From Desulforadius tongensis (GTDB lineage: Bacteria; Bacillota; Desulfotomaculia; Desulfotomaculales; Desulfohalotomaculaceae): DNA of 64,000 bases. The notes under the pieces were generated by a model. That model was not told where the DNA came from and ran no database searches. It saw only the letters and a list, made by a program, of their open reading frames with translations. Positions 7,788 to 16,000 of this stretch are shown here, piece by piece; position 1 is the stretch's first letter, and each line of letters starts with the position of its first letter. Position numbers and translations under genes: made by a program. The stretch is taken from NCBI RefSeq assembly GCF_016907915.1, contig NZ_JAFBCW010000005.1, positions 1-64,000 on the forward strand, given 5' to 3'.

Positions 7788-7821
7788 TAAAAAGCCGCTG
7801 GCTTTAAAAGCGGCTTTTTTT
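7788..7821. terminator. Intrinsic terminator before yitT copy B
   Basis: Duplicate of the 1888-1921 hairpin: AAGCCGCT/AGCGGCTT and seven T. One base differs in the loop. Confidence 0.85.
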
Positions 7822-8688
7822 CTGCAGCTGTTTGCCGTGGATGGCTTTCTTTTTAAACCTGCCCCCATGTACATCGTGCACTTCTTCAATAGCCATAAAG
7901 GCTTCCGGGTCAATATCAAAGACGATGCTTCTAAGTTTTGCTATCTCCAACCTGGTAACTACGCAGTACAGCACTTCCTTGTAATTTTGAGTATAACCAC
8001 CTTTGGCATGAAAATGAGTAACCCCTCTGCCCAAGCGGTTTAAAATGGCATCAGATATCTCTTCGGAATTGTCTGATATAATCATTACTGACCTTGATTT
8101 ATCTAAACCATCTATAACCAGGTCTATGGTTTTGAAAGCAACAAAATAGGCTATCATGGAATACATGGCATTGACCCAGCCGAAAACAAACCCAGCACTT
8201 CCTAAAATAAAGATGTTTGCAAACATAATTATTTCGCCCACCGAAAATGATAGCTTTGGCCCCAGCATCAGGGCCACAATTTCTGTGCCGTCCAGTGAAC
8301 CGCCGTAACGCAGTATTAGCCCGACACCAATACCCAGGATGATGCCGCCAAAAATGGTGGCCAGCAGCAAATCTTCATTAAAAGCAGGTGCGTGATGAAG
8401 GACGGTGGTGAAGTAGGCCAGGGCAGACACGGCATATAATGTTAGCAGGGCAAATGTTTTTCCTATATGCAGGTAACCGAGAATTAAAAAAGGAATGTTT
8501 AACCCCACAATAAACCAGGCCAGCGGCAGGCTGCTCAAATGACTGGATAAAATAGAAATGCCAATAATACCACCATCTATTAATTGGTTAGGTATCAGAA
8601 ACAACTCCAAACTTACTGCTGTAATTGCTGCCCCTAAAGTTATAAAAATAATTCTTTTAATTAACCTTACCCAATATTTTTTCTTCAA
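7804..8688 (-). CDS. YitT-family membrane protein (copy B)
   Basis: Same protein as copy A (DUF161 membrane region plus C-terminal DUF2179 domain); the differences are confined to the first few residues (KKKYWVRLIKR here, RKKHWLRLIKR in copy A). TTG 8688 is preceded by AAAGGTG at a reasonable distance, and this upstream sequence looks native, unlike copy A where a repeat abuts the site. A longer frame from GTG 8700 is possible. Two near-identical copies imply a recent duplication or gene conversion. The role is unknown beyond the family. Confidence 0.85.
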   Translation of the reverse strand: MKKKYWVRLIKRIIFITLGAAITAVSLELFLIPNQLIDGGIIGISILSSHLSSLPLAWFIVGLNIPFLILGYLHIGKTFALLTLYAVSALAYFTTVLHHAPAFNEDLLLATIFGGIILGIGVGLILRYGGSLDGTEIVALMLGPKLSFSVGEIIMFANIFILGSAGFVFGWVNAMYSMIAYFVAFKTIDLVIDGLDKSRSVMIISDNSEEISDAILNRLGRGVTHFHAKGGYTQNYKEVLYCVVTRLEIAKLRSIVFDIDPEAFMAIEEVHDVHGGRFKKKAIHGKQLQKKSRF

Positions 8689-8714
8689 TGTATATATCAC
8701 CTTTCAATAATAAT

Positions 8715-8736
8715 AGTGCCGGGCATCTAACTTATT
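8715..8736 (+). repeat. Short interspersed repeat R5
   Basis: AGTGCCGGGCATC followed by TAACTTATT. It lies upstream of yitT copy B, at the place where R2 lies in copy A. Confidence 0.8.
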
Positions 8737-8809
8737 GGTGCCGGCTGTGGACTTCCATGGTGTTTCATGATATTTATTCATTTTATCAGCTAATAATATC
8801 ATATTCAAG

Positions 8810-8833
8810 AGTACCGGGCGCCTAACTTATTAG
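8810..8833 (+). repeat. Short interspersed repeat R6
   Basis: AGTACCGGGCGCC followed by TAACTTATTAG. Second of three copies clustered before fliD. Confidence 0.8.
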
Positions 8834-8873
8834 TTTGTTGAATTTTGAACATTTTAGAGGGAAAATGCTTAAA

Positions 8874-8897
8874 AGTGCCAGGCACCTAACTTATTAA
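8874..8897 (+). repeat. Short interspersed repeat R7
   Basis: AGTGCCAGGCACC followed by TAACTTATTAA. It ends 24 bases before the predicted fliD promoter and matches the consensus of the family exactly. Confidence 0.85.
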
Positions 8898-8920
8898 CTT
8901 ATTTAAATTTTAGCTTAATA

Positions 8921-8947
8921 TAAAGAATTTTTTTCAGCAACCGATAT
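8921..8947 (+). promoter_or_regulatory. Sigma-28 (SigD/FliA) promoter for fliD
   Basis: TAAA (8921-8924), 15 bases, ACCGATAT (8940-8947). Spacing and seven of eight -10 bases match the motility sigma factor consensus. It lies 35 bases before the fliD start. Confidence 0.75.
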
Positions 8948-8982
8948 TAGGTAATAGAATCCCAGAGAAAGGCGGGAAAGTG

Positions 8983-10854
8983 ATGTCTTTTAACATGCGT
9001 ATCGGTGGTTTGGCCAGCGGTATGGATATTGACCAAATAGTTAGCGATTTGATGAAGGCCGAACGTATAAAAGTGGATAAACTGGAACAGGAAAAGCAGA
9101 TACTGGAGTGGCAGCAGGAAGATTATAGAACGATAAATTCGTTATTGAGAAGCTTTAGGGACAATTTTGCTTTTAAAATGAAGCTGCAGTCCACCTATTT
9201 GGTGTACAACACCACTTCCAGCGATGAAGGTATAGTTACTGCAGCGGCAAGCAGTACCGCCATTGAAGGCAGTCACTCAATAAGGGTAGACCAGCTGGCC
9301 CGGGGGGCCTCTCTAACGGGTGGTACAATGGGGTCTGCCGGTAAGCTGACCACGCTGGATGATCAATTTAACAATCCCGGCTATGGTGATTTAAAGTTAG
9401 TGATCAATGATGTGGAGTTTATTATCGACACCCAGGCTAAAAGCATCTATGACCTGGTGCAGAAAATTAACCGTCACAGCGCCGCAGGGGTTTCGCTTAA
9501 CACCACCCAGGAAGCCTCTACCACAGCTGCCCAGGTACAAAAGTTAAAACTTGCAGACAGTGCTTTAACCGAAGGGCTTACCATAACTGTGGGAGACAAG
9601 AAAATTGCTTTGTGGGATAGTTCAAGCTCCACTTATGAGAGTGAACAAGCGGCTAAGTCTGCTTTGGGTGCCGACTATCTTTATGACATTGCCGATGCCA
9701 GTTATGATACCGCGGATGAAATTATGGCTGCCATTGCGGCAGATGCGGCAGTTACCGGGGCGTCATTGTCATATGACGGTACAGCCAAAGAAATAACTAT
9801 TACCTCCAACGAGGCCGGTGCAGAAAATGCTGTTTCCGCTGCGGTATCGGGAGGTAAGAGCTGGGATGTGCGGGCCTCGTATGATGAAACATTGGACCGC
9901 TTTTTCTTATTTACCAACAAAACGGGAGCGGACCAGCACTTAAAAGTTAAAGACTCTACTTTAGCCCAACTTTTAAAGATCACCGATGGAACTGATATTG
10001 ATACCGCCACATTAAACGGTGGAGATGGCACCTTGGGGTCAGCTATAGCAGCCGATGGCAGAAATGCAGATGTAACCATAGATAATCTGCGCGTAACCGA
10101 TTATACAAGCAATCAGTTTACATTAAACGGTGTAACTTATAATTTACAAAACGCTGACCCGGCAAAAACCGTTTATGTAAACGTTCAGCGCAGCACCGAC
10201 AGTGTATTTGATGCCATTAAGTCTTTAGTAGATGAATATAATAAAATTGTTGAAGCTATAGAAAACAAACTTTCGGAAAAACGTTATAAAGATTATAATT
10301 GGCCTTTAAGCGACTGGCAGAAGGAAAACCTCACTGACAAGCAGGTTGATCAGTGGCAGGAAAAGGCCCGCAGCGGTATGCTGCGCAACGATTACACGTT
10401 GAGGAGCATCCGCGACAAGCTGCGTTATACCATGGCTGGTCTGGCCAAAATCGGCATTACAACCACTAAAGACTATTTTTCCAGTAAGCTGGAAGTAGAT
10501 GAAGATAAGCTGCGTAAAGCTGTTCAGCAGGATTCCCAAGGGGTAATGGAGTTATTTACAAAGGAATCTGATGAATACAGCGGTAAAGGTGTAGCCCAAA
10601 GGCTTTCTGACGATCTTACCGATGCCATCAGCACCATTATTGACAAGGCCGGTACCAGCGGCAGTAAAATTGACGATAAAAGTTTTATCGGCAGGCATAT
10701 CGGCCGCATTGAAAAGGATATAGACCGCTGGGAAGAACGTTTAAAGGAAATAGAGGACCGCTACTGGCGGCAGTTTACCGCCATGGAAAAGGCCATTAAC
10801 CAGATGAACCAGCAGAGCATGTGGCTGATGCAGCAGTTTGGTATGGGAATGTAA
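8983..10854 (+). CDS. fliD: Flagellar filament cap protein FliD
   Basis: Forms the cap at the filament tip that guides flagellin assembly. The N-terminus MRIGGLASGMDIDQIVSDLM is the classic FliD_N signature; FliD_C covers about residues 370-610, with DNLRVTDYTSNQFTLNGVTY before it and a heptad-rich end (RIEKDIDRWEERLKEIEDRY). At 623 residues it is longer than B. subtilis FliD because of an expanded middle domain. GTG 8980 is possible, but ATG 8983 sits 6 bases after AAAGGCGGG. It heads a unit with fliS, a FliT-like gene and flaG, behind its own SigD-type promoter. Confidence 0.95.
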   Translation: MSFNMRIGGLASGMDIDQIVSDLMKAERIKVDKLEQEKQILEWQQEDYRTINSLLRSFRDNFAFKMKLQSTYLVYNTTSSDEGIVTAAASSTAIEGSHSIRVDQLARGASLTGGTMGSAGKLTTLDDQFNNPGYGDLKLVINDVEFIIDTQAKSIYDLVQKINRHSAAGVSLNTTQEASTTAAQVQKLKLADSALTEGLTITVGDKKIALWDSSSSTYESEQAAKSALGADYLYDIADASYDTADEIMAAIAADAAVTGASLSYDGTAKEITITSNEAGAENAVSAAVSGGKSWDVRASYDETLDRFFLFTNKTGADQHLKVKDSTLAQLLKITDGTDIDTATLNGGDGTLGSAIAADGRNADVTIDNLRVTDYTSNQFTLNGVTYNLQNADPAKTVYVNVQRSTDSVFDAIKSLVDEYNKIVEAIENKLSEKRYKDYNWPLSDWQKENLTDKQVDQWQEKARSGMLRNDYTLRSIRDKLRYTMAGLAKIGITTTKDYFSSKLEVDEDKLRKAVQQDSQGVMELFTKESDEYSGKGVAQRLSDDLTDAISTIIDKAGTSGSKIDDKSFIGRHIGRIEKDIDRWEERLKEIEDRYWRQFTAMEKAINQMNQQSMWLMQQFGMGM

Positions 10855-10877
10855 AATAAAGCTGGAGGTTATAAAAT

Positions 10878-11279
10878 ATGCAGATGCAAAACCCTTACGC
10901 CCAGTACCGGCAGAACGCGGTAAACAGTGCGGAGCCGGGGGAGTTAACCCTGATGCTTTATAACGGGGCGGTTAAGTTTAATAAACTGGCAGTTAAACAG
11001 CTGGAAGATAAGAATCTAGAGAAAGCCAACTATTATATCCAGCGGGTGGAGGATATTATCACCGAATTAATGGTTACCCTAAACCGGGATTACGAAATAT
11101 CCAACAATTTATTTAGCTTATATGATTACATTAAGCGGCGGCTGGTGGAAGCCAATGTAAAAAAAGACCGGCAGATTCTTTTAGAGGTGCAGGATTTTTT
11201 GGAAGAACTGCGCAGCACCTGGGCGGAAGCGTTAAAGCAGGTTAAAAGCAGCGGGGTTAGTGGCAGCGGTGGTAAATAA
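10878..11279 (+). CDS. fliS: Flagellin export chaperone FliS
   Basis: Binds the C-terminus of flagellin in the cytosol, prevents early polymerisation and guides it to the export gate. The 133-residue helical protein shows the family start NPYAQYRQNAVNSAEPGELT, followed by LMLYNGAVKFNKLA, and a helical bundle to about residue 120; the Ser/Gly tail is probably disordered. Good ribosome binding site (GGAGG) 24 bases after fliD. Its end overlaps the next gene by 20 bases. Confidence 0.95.
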   Translation: MQMQNPYAQYRQNAVNSAEPGELTLMLYNGAVKFNKLAVKQLEDKNLEKANYYIQRVEDIITELMVTLNRDYEISNNLFSLYDYIKRRLVEANVKKDRQILLEVQDFLEELRSTWAEALKQVKSSGVSGSGGK

Positions 11280-11739
11280 TTTACTGGTCAAGCTGCTGGA
11301 GATGTCCCGGCAGAAAGAAAAGCTGATGCATGAGATACTTCAAACCGGTGAGCGGCTTGCCGGGGCCGGTGACGATTGGGAACTTGTAGATAAACTTTTG
11401 GCCGCCAGGCAGAAGTATATGGATGAAATAGATGGGCTGGATAGGCAGATAGAAAATTTAAAGCAGAAAATAGCTGCTTTTGCTGGTGCCGGCAGCTGGA
11501 AAGACGTGGGGGTAAGACATGCTGAGGCGGTAAATATGCTGGAGGATACCTGGCGGCGCAGTGCTGAAATGGCGGTGGAGGCTAAAAGGCTCACTGATAA
11601 AAGCCGGGAGCAGGTGGAAAAGAAGTTAAAGGAACTGCAGCAGAATATGAAAAAACTGCAGTCATCCAAGCCCGGGCTGGCAGCTTACCATAAAAAGCCA
11701 AAACAAAACAGCGGGTATTTTTTAGATCAAAAAAAATAA
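11260..11739 (+). CDS. FliT/FlgN-like flagellar chaperone candidate
   Basis: A 159-residue, strongly helical, charged protein with predicted coiled coils (DGLDRQIENLKQKIAAFAG; REQVEKKLKELQQNMKKLQS). Sequence alone does not place it in a family I can name with certainty, but size, coiled coils and position directly after fliS are those of FliT-type export chaperones. GTG 11260 overlaps the fliS end; GTG 11269 is an alternative. It is translationally coupled to fliS. Confidence 0.6.
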   Translation: MAAVVNNLLVKLLEMSRQKEKLMHEILQTGERLAGAGDDWELVDKLLAARQKYMDEIDGLDRQIENLKQKIAAFAGAGSWKDVGVRHAEAVNMLEDTWRRSAEMAVEAKRLTDKSREQVEKKLKELQQNMKKLQSSKPGLAAYHKKPKQNSGYFLDQKK

Positions 11740-11760
11740 ACTGGGCGGGGAGGAATAAAA

Positions 11761-12132
11761 TTGAAAATATCATGTATTGCCCCCGCGGCATATGACCGGC
11801 AGGTGCCGCAAAGGGAAGATAATCAGGCCGGTGAAGCGGTTGGTGAAAAAAGATTCCCGGAAAAGGCCTTAGATATGAACCGGCCTTGGGAAGAGCGGGA
11901 AGAGATTACAAGGGAAGAACTGGATAAAGCTGTGGAACAGGCCAACGAAACAATGAAACTGTATAAAACAAGTATTCTCTTTAAAATTCATGAAAAAAGC
12001 GGTGAGTATTATGCCCAGGTTATAAATGCCGATACCAAAGAAGTTATTAGGGAAGTGCCCCCGGAGTGGGTGCTGGATCTGGTGGCCCACATCCGGGAAA
12101 TGGTGGGGCTGATAGTGGATGAACTGGTGTAA
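11761..12132 (+). CDS. flaG: FlaG family protein
   Basis: FlaG proteins are small and flagellum-linked, with effects on filament length; the mechanism is unclear. The C-terminal half carries the family pattern: LKFKIHEKSG-type LFKIHEKSGEYYAQVINADT followed by KEVIREVPPEWVLDL (residues 73-105). The N-terminal half is polar and probably disordered. Translation starts at TTG 11761 after GGGGAGG. Last gene of the fliD unit, followed by a terminator. Confidence 0.88.
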   Translation: MKISCIAPAAYDRQVPQREDNQAGEAVGEKRFPEKALDMNRPWEEREEITREELDKAVEQANETMKLYKTSILFKIHEKSGEYYAQVINADTKEVIREVPPEWVLDLVAHIREMVGLIVDELV

Positions 12133-12174
12133 AAAGGCTTAAAACCCTTGGGGGGTTCAAGCCTTTTTCTTTTT
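12131..12174. terminator. Bidirectional terminator between flaG and the cNMP-binding gene
   Basis: AAAAAGGCTT pairs with AAGCCTTTTT, with an inner ACCC/GGGT stem. A-rich on one side and T-rich on the other, so it can end both converging transcripts. Confidence 0.85.
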
Positions 12175-13449
12175 CATTTCTGCCCGGATATCCTGCCAGC
12201 GGTCTCTGGCTTTTTTTACAATGGCGGGGTACTGGTCTTTTTTAGGGTGCATCACTAATTTATTAAACCACTGGACGGCCATTTTAGCATTGCCCAGCCT
12301 GTTGTAAAGTTCTCCCACCAGGTAGGTTAACTGCAGTTCGTTTTTAATTTCAAATTTTTCTTTTTTAAAGGCAGATTCATACTTTTCCAGTGCCACCTGC
12401 AGGTAGGTGTGTTCCTTTTCTTTATTTTTTTGGTACCTGTACAGCCAGGCCATACGCAGGTAAAGGCGGGCAATCAGTGAATCTTTATTTTCGTAAGCTG
12501 TTTGGCATAATATGGCCAAAATAAAAGTTTCAACGGCCAGGTTGATATCCCTGACCAGGCAGTAGTCTTTTTTAGGCAGTGTTTCCAGCACCGCTTTCAC
12601 ACCTTTTAAAGCTGTTGGCCCCAGTTTATCCTGGCTGTCGTCGGTAAAGGCGTAATTGCACCGGGGGCACACTGCCACTTCGTAAAATATTGGGTTTATA
12701 CCATCGTAATAACTGCAAAAGTCATCGTCGGTTTTGGTTATTTTTAGGTATTTAGACAAAACCCTGGGCGTGATAAACTTGGATTTACAATAGGGACAGC
12801 TAAAATTCCGGTCATAGAGCATTTTTTCCACCGGAACCTCTTCACCGGGTGTTTCTTTTTCCGTTTTGCAATCCTTTGCCTTTAAGGGGTCTTCCTTTTT
12901 GGGGTTTAATGTTTCCTCAATATGCTTGGACAGCAGTGAGTCGTCAATGGTGATTTTGGCGCCGGCCTTTTCGGACAGGGTATTTAAATGGTGCTTTGAA
13001 TTTTCGGCTGCGGAAACGGCTGCCAGCTTGGTGTACACCTTTCTCTGCCTGACGTTCATGGCTTTGATCAAGTTATATGAAACACTGCTGTTCTGCTGGA
13101 TTAAGACTAAAAAAGCGTGGGGTATTTTAAACAGCACCGTATGGGCGTGTACCTTTGCGGATACCGTCCTGGATCCGGTCTGGTTGAAGTATGCCATTTC
13201 ACCAAAGTAGTCCCCTTTTTCCAGGGTGTAAAGGGGCACCATTTTGTCTTCCACCCGTTTATAAAGGGTTACCCTGCCGATGGCAATAACGTAAAAAGAA
13301 TCTCCGTAATCCCCTTCTTTGTAAAGTGTGGTATCTTCCTGGTAAGTTTGTATCTGGGTTTTTTCCACCAGGGCCTTCAGGGAGTTATGGGAAAAATTTT
13401 TAAATAATGGTGAACTTTTAAGTATTTGCAGCTTGATGTTGATGTCCAA
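12157..13449 (-). CDS. cNMP-binding domain protein with DUF2225 zinc-binding region
   Basis: Residues 1-130 form a Crp-type cyclic-nucleotide-binding barrel (LFKNFSHNSLKALVEKTQ, GDYGDSFYVIAIGRVTLYKR, EKGDYFGEMAYF), but no helix-turn-helix follows. After a charged linker, residues 215-275 hold two Cys pairs (CPYCKSKF; VCPRCNYAFTDD), typical of DUF2225, probably a zinc site, and then TPR-like helices to the end. So it is a possible nucleotide-sensing scaffold and not a transcription factor. It is on the opposite strand to its flagellar neighbours. The ligand is unknown; the arginine and glutamate typical of cAMP binding are only partly present. Confidence 0.8.
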   Translation of the reverse strand: MDINIKLQILKSSPLFKNFSHNSLKALVEKTQIQTYQEDTTLYKEGDYGDSFYVIAIGRVTLYKRVEDKMVPLYTLEKGDYFGEMAYFNQTGSRTVSAKVHAHTVLFKIPHAFLVLIQQNSSVSYNLIKAMNVRQRKVYTKLAAVSAAENSKHHLNTLSEKAGAKITIDDSLLSKHIEETLNPKKEDPLKAKDCKTEKETPGEEVPVEKMLYDRNFSCPYCKSKFITPRVLSKYLKITKTDDDFCSYYDGINPIFYEVAVCPRCNYAFTDDSQDKLGPTALKGVKAVLETLPKKDYCLVRDINLAVETFILAILCQTAYENKDSLIARLYLRMAWLYRYQKNKEKEHTYLQVALEKYESAFKKEKFEIKNELQLTYLVGELYNRLGNAKMAVQWFNKLVMHPKKDQYPAIVKKARDRWQDIRAEMKKKKA

Positions 13450-13490
13450 GATGCAGCACCCCTGGTATCTGGTAATATATTTTTAACATT

Positions 13491-13521
13491 TTGCACCTAA
13501 CAGGCTAAAATGTGTTATACT
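13491..13521 (+). promoter_or_regulatory. Weak candidate sigma-A promoter
   Basis: TTGCAC (13491) and TATACT (13516) separated by 19 bases. The spacing is long. It would serve the DegT-family gene, 190 bases downstream. No other feature is seen in this gap. Confidence 0.25.
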
Positions 13522-13709
13522 TTTTAAACTGAATAAAGTTATATTACTAACCAGATTATACCAAGGTCCTGGGACTAATTAAAGAACTTTTTGTAAAATA
13601 GTTGGTATAGCTGGATGCTTCTGTTAAAATAAAAATACCTTGGAGTGAAAGTAATTATGGTCAATAATTGAGTAAGCCAGTGTGGTTTTAATTTAGGGGG
13701 ATATGTCAG

Positions 13710-14861
13710 ATGAAGATATTTTCTGCGGAAGATCAACGGGCGTTAATGAAAGTGCTGCAGAGCGGCAAATTACATATGGGTGAACAGGTGAGAAAATTTG
13801 AACAGGCCTTTGCCCGGTATGCCGGGGTTAAACATGCTGTGGCCGTTTCCAGCGGCACTGCCGGTATGCATATTGCCCTCCGGGCTGCTGCGGTGGGTCC
13901 CAAGGAAGAAGTTATCGTTCCGCCTTTGGCACCGGTGGCAGGTCCCAATGCGGTATTTTACCAGGGAGCGGTAAATATATTTGCCGATGTGGACCCGGCC
14001 ACCGGTAATGTGGATCCAAATGATATTGAACCGCGTATTAATTCCAATACCAGGGCTATCATACTGCACCACTATGCCGGGCAGCCCTGCCATATTCAGC
14101 CGGTGCTGGATATGGTAAAGGGGAAGGATATAGCGGTAATAGTTGACGCTGCCCACGCCCTGGGGGCCCGGTATGAGCAAAAATCTGTAGCCGGTTTGGG
14201 TGATATGGTAGTGTTCGATTTTGGCCCGGGTAATCACATCTATACCGGTGACGGGGGCATGATTACCACCAATTCAGATGAAACGGCCCAATGGCTGAGG
14301 ATATTCAGAGATGAGGGCTTTGTCAAGAATAAGCAGCTGCTTACTAAAGATGAAGGTCCCTGGTACTATGAGATGCAGGATCTGGGTTATCCTTACCGAA
14401 TGACAGAGCTGCAGGCCGCCCTGGGCTTGTCACAATTGAGCCGTGTGGAGCAGGTGCTGGCCAGGCGCGAAGAAATAGCCGGGCGGTATAATGAGGCCTT
14501 TGCAGGCCTGGAACAGGTAACAATTCCCCACCGGCAGCCCGGCAGCAAATGTGCCTGGGGGATGTATGTGCTGCAGTTAAACTCTGAGCGGTTAATACCT
14601 GAGCGCAGGAAGATATTTGTGGCTTTGAAAACCAGGGGGGTTGAAGTGGAGGTACGGCACTACCCGGTATTTTTACACCCTTATTATATATGGGCGGGGC
14701 ACCCCGATGTTTGTACTTTGGAAGGGAGCCGGGCGCCAAAAGCAGAGGTTTTTTACCGGCGTGTACTTGTTTTACCCATCGGTGAGGATCTCACCGATGA
14801 CGCGGTGGAGGATATTATCGAAAAAGTACGGGAAGTTCTGTCATTAAATGGCAGGGTATGA
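13710..14861 (+). CDS. DegT/DnrJ/EryC1-family protein lacking the PLP lysine
   Basis: The fold is that of sugar aminotransferases: SSGTAGMHIALRAAA (cofactor phosphate contact), Asp146 in DAAHALGA (pyridine nitrogen contact) and the GYPYRMTELQAALGLSQL helix. In the family the cofactor-binding Lys occurs in a HPxKxxTTGEGG motif; here the motif reads FGPGNHIYTGDGG, with Asn175 in the Lys position. It therefore cannot form the normal internal aldimine. ColD-type dehydratases in this fold have His there, so altered chemistry is possible, as is a regulatory or sugar-binding role. It lies between flagellar units, where a link to flagellin glycosylation is conceivable but unproven. 383 residues, full length. 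Confidence 0.85.
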   Translation: MKIFSAEDQRALMKVLQSGKLHMGEQVRKFEQAFARYAGVKHAVAVSSGTAGMHIALRAAAVGPKEEVIVPPLAPVAGPNAVFYQGAVNIFADVDPATGNVDPNDIEPRINSNTRAIILHHYAGQPCHIQPVLDMVKGKDIAVIVDAAHALGARYEQKSVAGLGDMVVFDFGPGNHIYTGDGGMITTNSDETAQWLRIFRDEGFVKNKQLLTKDEGPWYYEMQDLGYPYRMTELQAALGLSQLSRVEQVLARREEIAGRYNEAFAGLEQVTIPHRQPGSKCAWGMYVLQLNSERLIPERRKIFVALKTRGVEVEVRHYPVFLHPYYIWAGHPDVCTLEGSRAPKAEVFYRRVLVLPIGEDLTDDAVEDIIEKVREVLSLNGRV

Positions 14862-15128
14862 TGGAACTTAGGACTATAGTCTGTGAAAAAATAAGCCTGC
14901 AGCCCTATGACGGCGGTGTTATAATCTGATAAATTAGCAATATGTAGCAGTTTGGAGATAAATTATAAATTTGTTTTGACTATTCCTATGATAAACAGAA
15001 TAAATGTTACAAATTTAGGCAGGAAAATTTTTTGCCGTGTTGAAATATTACGAAATAGTTGAAAGCGGGCTGCGATTGTAAACTTATGACAAATAAGGGA
15101 TATATTTGAAACTGGGGGTTTTAAAACG

Positions 15129-15536
15129 GTGGTTATTATAAATAACCCAACGGTAATGGCGCTGAAGCGCGATTTGGATGTGGGTACGTTAAGACAAAGG
15201 GTAATTGCCGACAACCTGGCCAATATCAATACACCGGGTTTTAAAAAATCGGTGGTTTCTTTTGAAGAACAGCTGCAGCGGGCGTTAAACAGCGGTGATA
15301 TTCCGCTGCGCGCCACCCACCCGCGGCACATAGGGATGGGTAAGCACCCGATGGAGGTGCAGCCAAAGGTGGAACGGGTGACCAATACCAGTTTGCGGCC
15401 CGACGGCAATAACGTCAGCATAGATGAAGAAATGGTTAATTCCGCTGCTGTGGAATTAAAGTATAACACTTCTGTACAGGCTTTAAATGAATATTATTCT
15501 TTAATCAGTTACGTAATTACTGCTTCCAGGAGGTAA
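15129..15536 (+). CDS. flgB: Flagellar basal-body rod protein FlgB
   Basis: Proximal rod subunit, exported and assembled on FliE. The 135-residue product has the rod-protein signature LRQRVIADNLANINTPGFKK near the N-terminus and the C-terminal helix AAVELKYNTSVQALNEYYSL. GTG start at 15129 after GGGGG. First gene of the long flg/fli operon. The 267 bases before it show no gene; TTGACT at about 14978 may belong to a promoter, but no convincing -10 partner is seen. Confidence 0.95.
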   Translation: MVIINNPTVMALKRDLDVGTLRQRVIADNLANINTPGFKKSVVSFEEQLQRALNSGDIPLRATHPRHIGMGKHPMEVQPKVERVTNTSLRPDGNNVSIDEEMVNSAAVELKYNTSVQALNEYYSLISYVITASRR

Positions 15537-15545
15537 TTGATAATT

Positions 15546-15989
15546 ATGGGATTATTTGATTCCTTTGCCATAAGTGCTTCCGGGATGTCTGCCGAGCGGC
15601 TGAGGCTGGATATTATAGCCAATAACCTGGCCAATATCGATACGGCAGGTAAGCCCGGTGATCCGAAGCTGGCCCCGTACCGGCGGCAGGTGCCGCTGTT
15701 TGCCCGGCAGTTAAAAAAGGCGGTTGACAGCCGGAACAATGTTTCGTTATTTAGCGGTGCCGGGGTAAGGGTGGCAGGGATTGTGCAGGATCCCGCTCCC
15801 CCGCGGATGGTTTATGATCCGTCGCATCCCTATGCCGATGATAAGGGTTATGTGGCTTATCCCAACATTAACGTGTTAAATGAAATGGTTGATATGATTA
15901 CCGCTGCCAGGGCCTATGAAGCCAATGTAACCGCCCTCAATGCCGCTAAAGGGATGGCTTTGAAGGCTTTGGAAATAGGTAGGGGTTAG
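15546..15989 (+). CDS. flgC: Flagellar basal-body rod protein FlgC
   Basis: Rod subunit, partner of FlgB. It shows SFAISASGMSAERLRLDI, then ANNLANIDTAG, and the end NEMVDMITAARAYEANVTAL. ATG 15546 gives the usual N-terminus MGLFDSFAIS; TTG 15537 directly after the flgB stop is an alternative because AGGAGG (15528-15533) lies between the two optimal distances. 147 residues. Confidence 0.95.
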   Translation: MGLFDSFAISASGMSAERLRLDIIANNLANIDTAGKPGDPKLAPYRRQVPLFARQLKKAVDSRNNVSLFSGAGVRVAGIVQDPAPPRMVYDPSHPYADDKGYVAYPNINVLNEMVDMITAARAYEANVTALNAAKGMALKALEIGRG

Positions 15990-16000
15990 GAGGAGTTTGG

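Larger units (their letters stand above)
7706..8675. repeat. Long direct repeat, copy B
   Basis: Second copy of 1806-2775. The left edge meets repeat R3 at the end of the JetD-like remnant; on the right, identity fades at codon 5-8 of yitT. Only the last 25 codons of cas6 are present, which argues that this is the transplanted copy. Confidence 0.9.

Noticed and set aside
13491-13502. TTGCACCTAACA, partly like the short repeat family
   Set aside because: Only nine bases match and the GTGCCAG half is missing.
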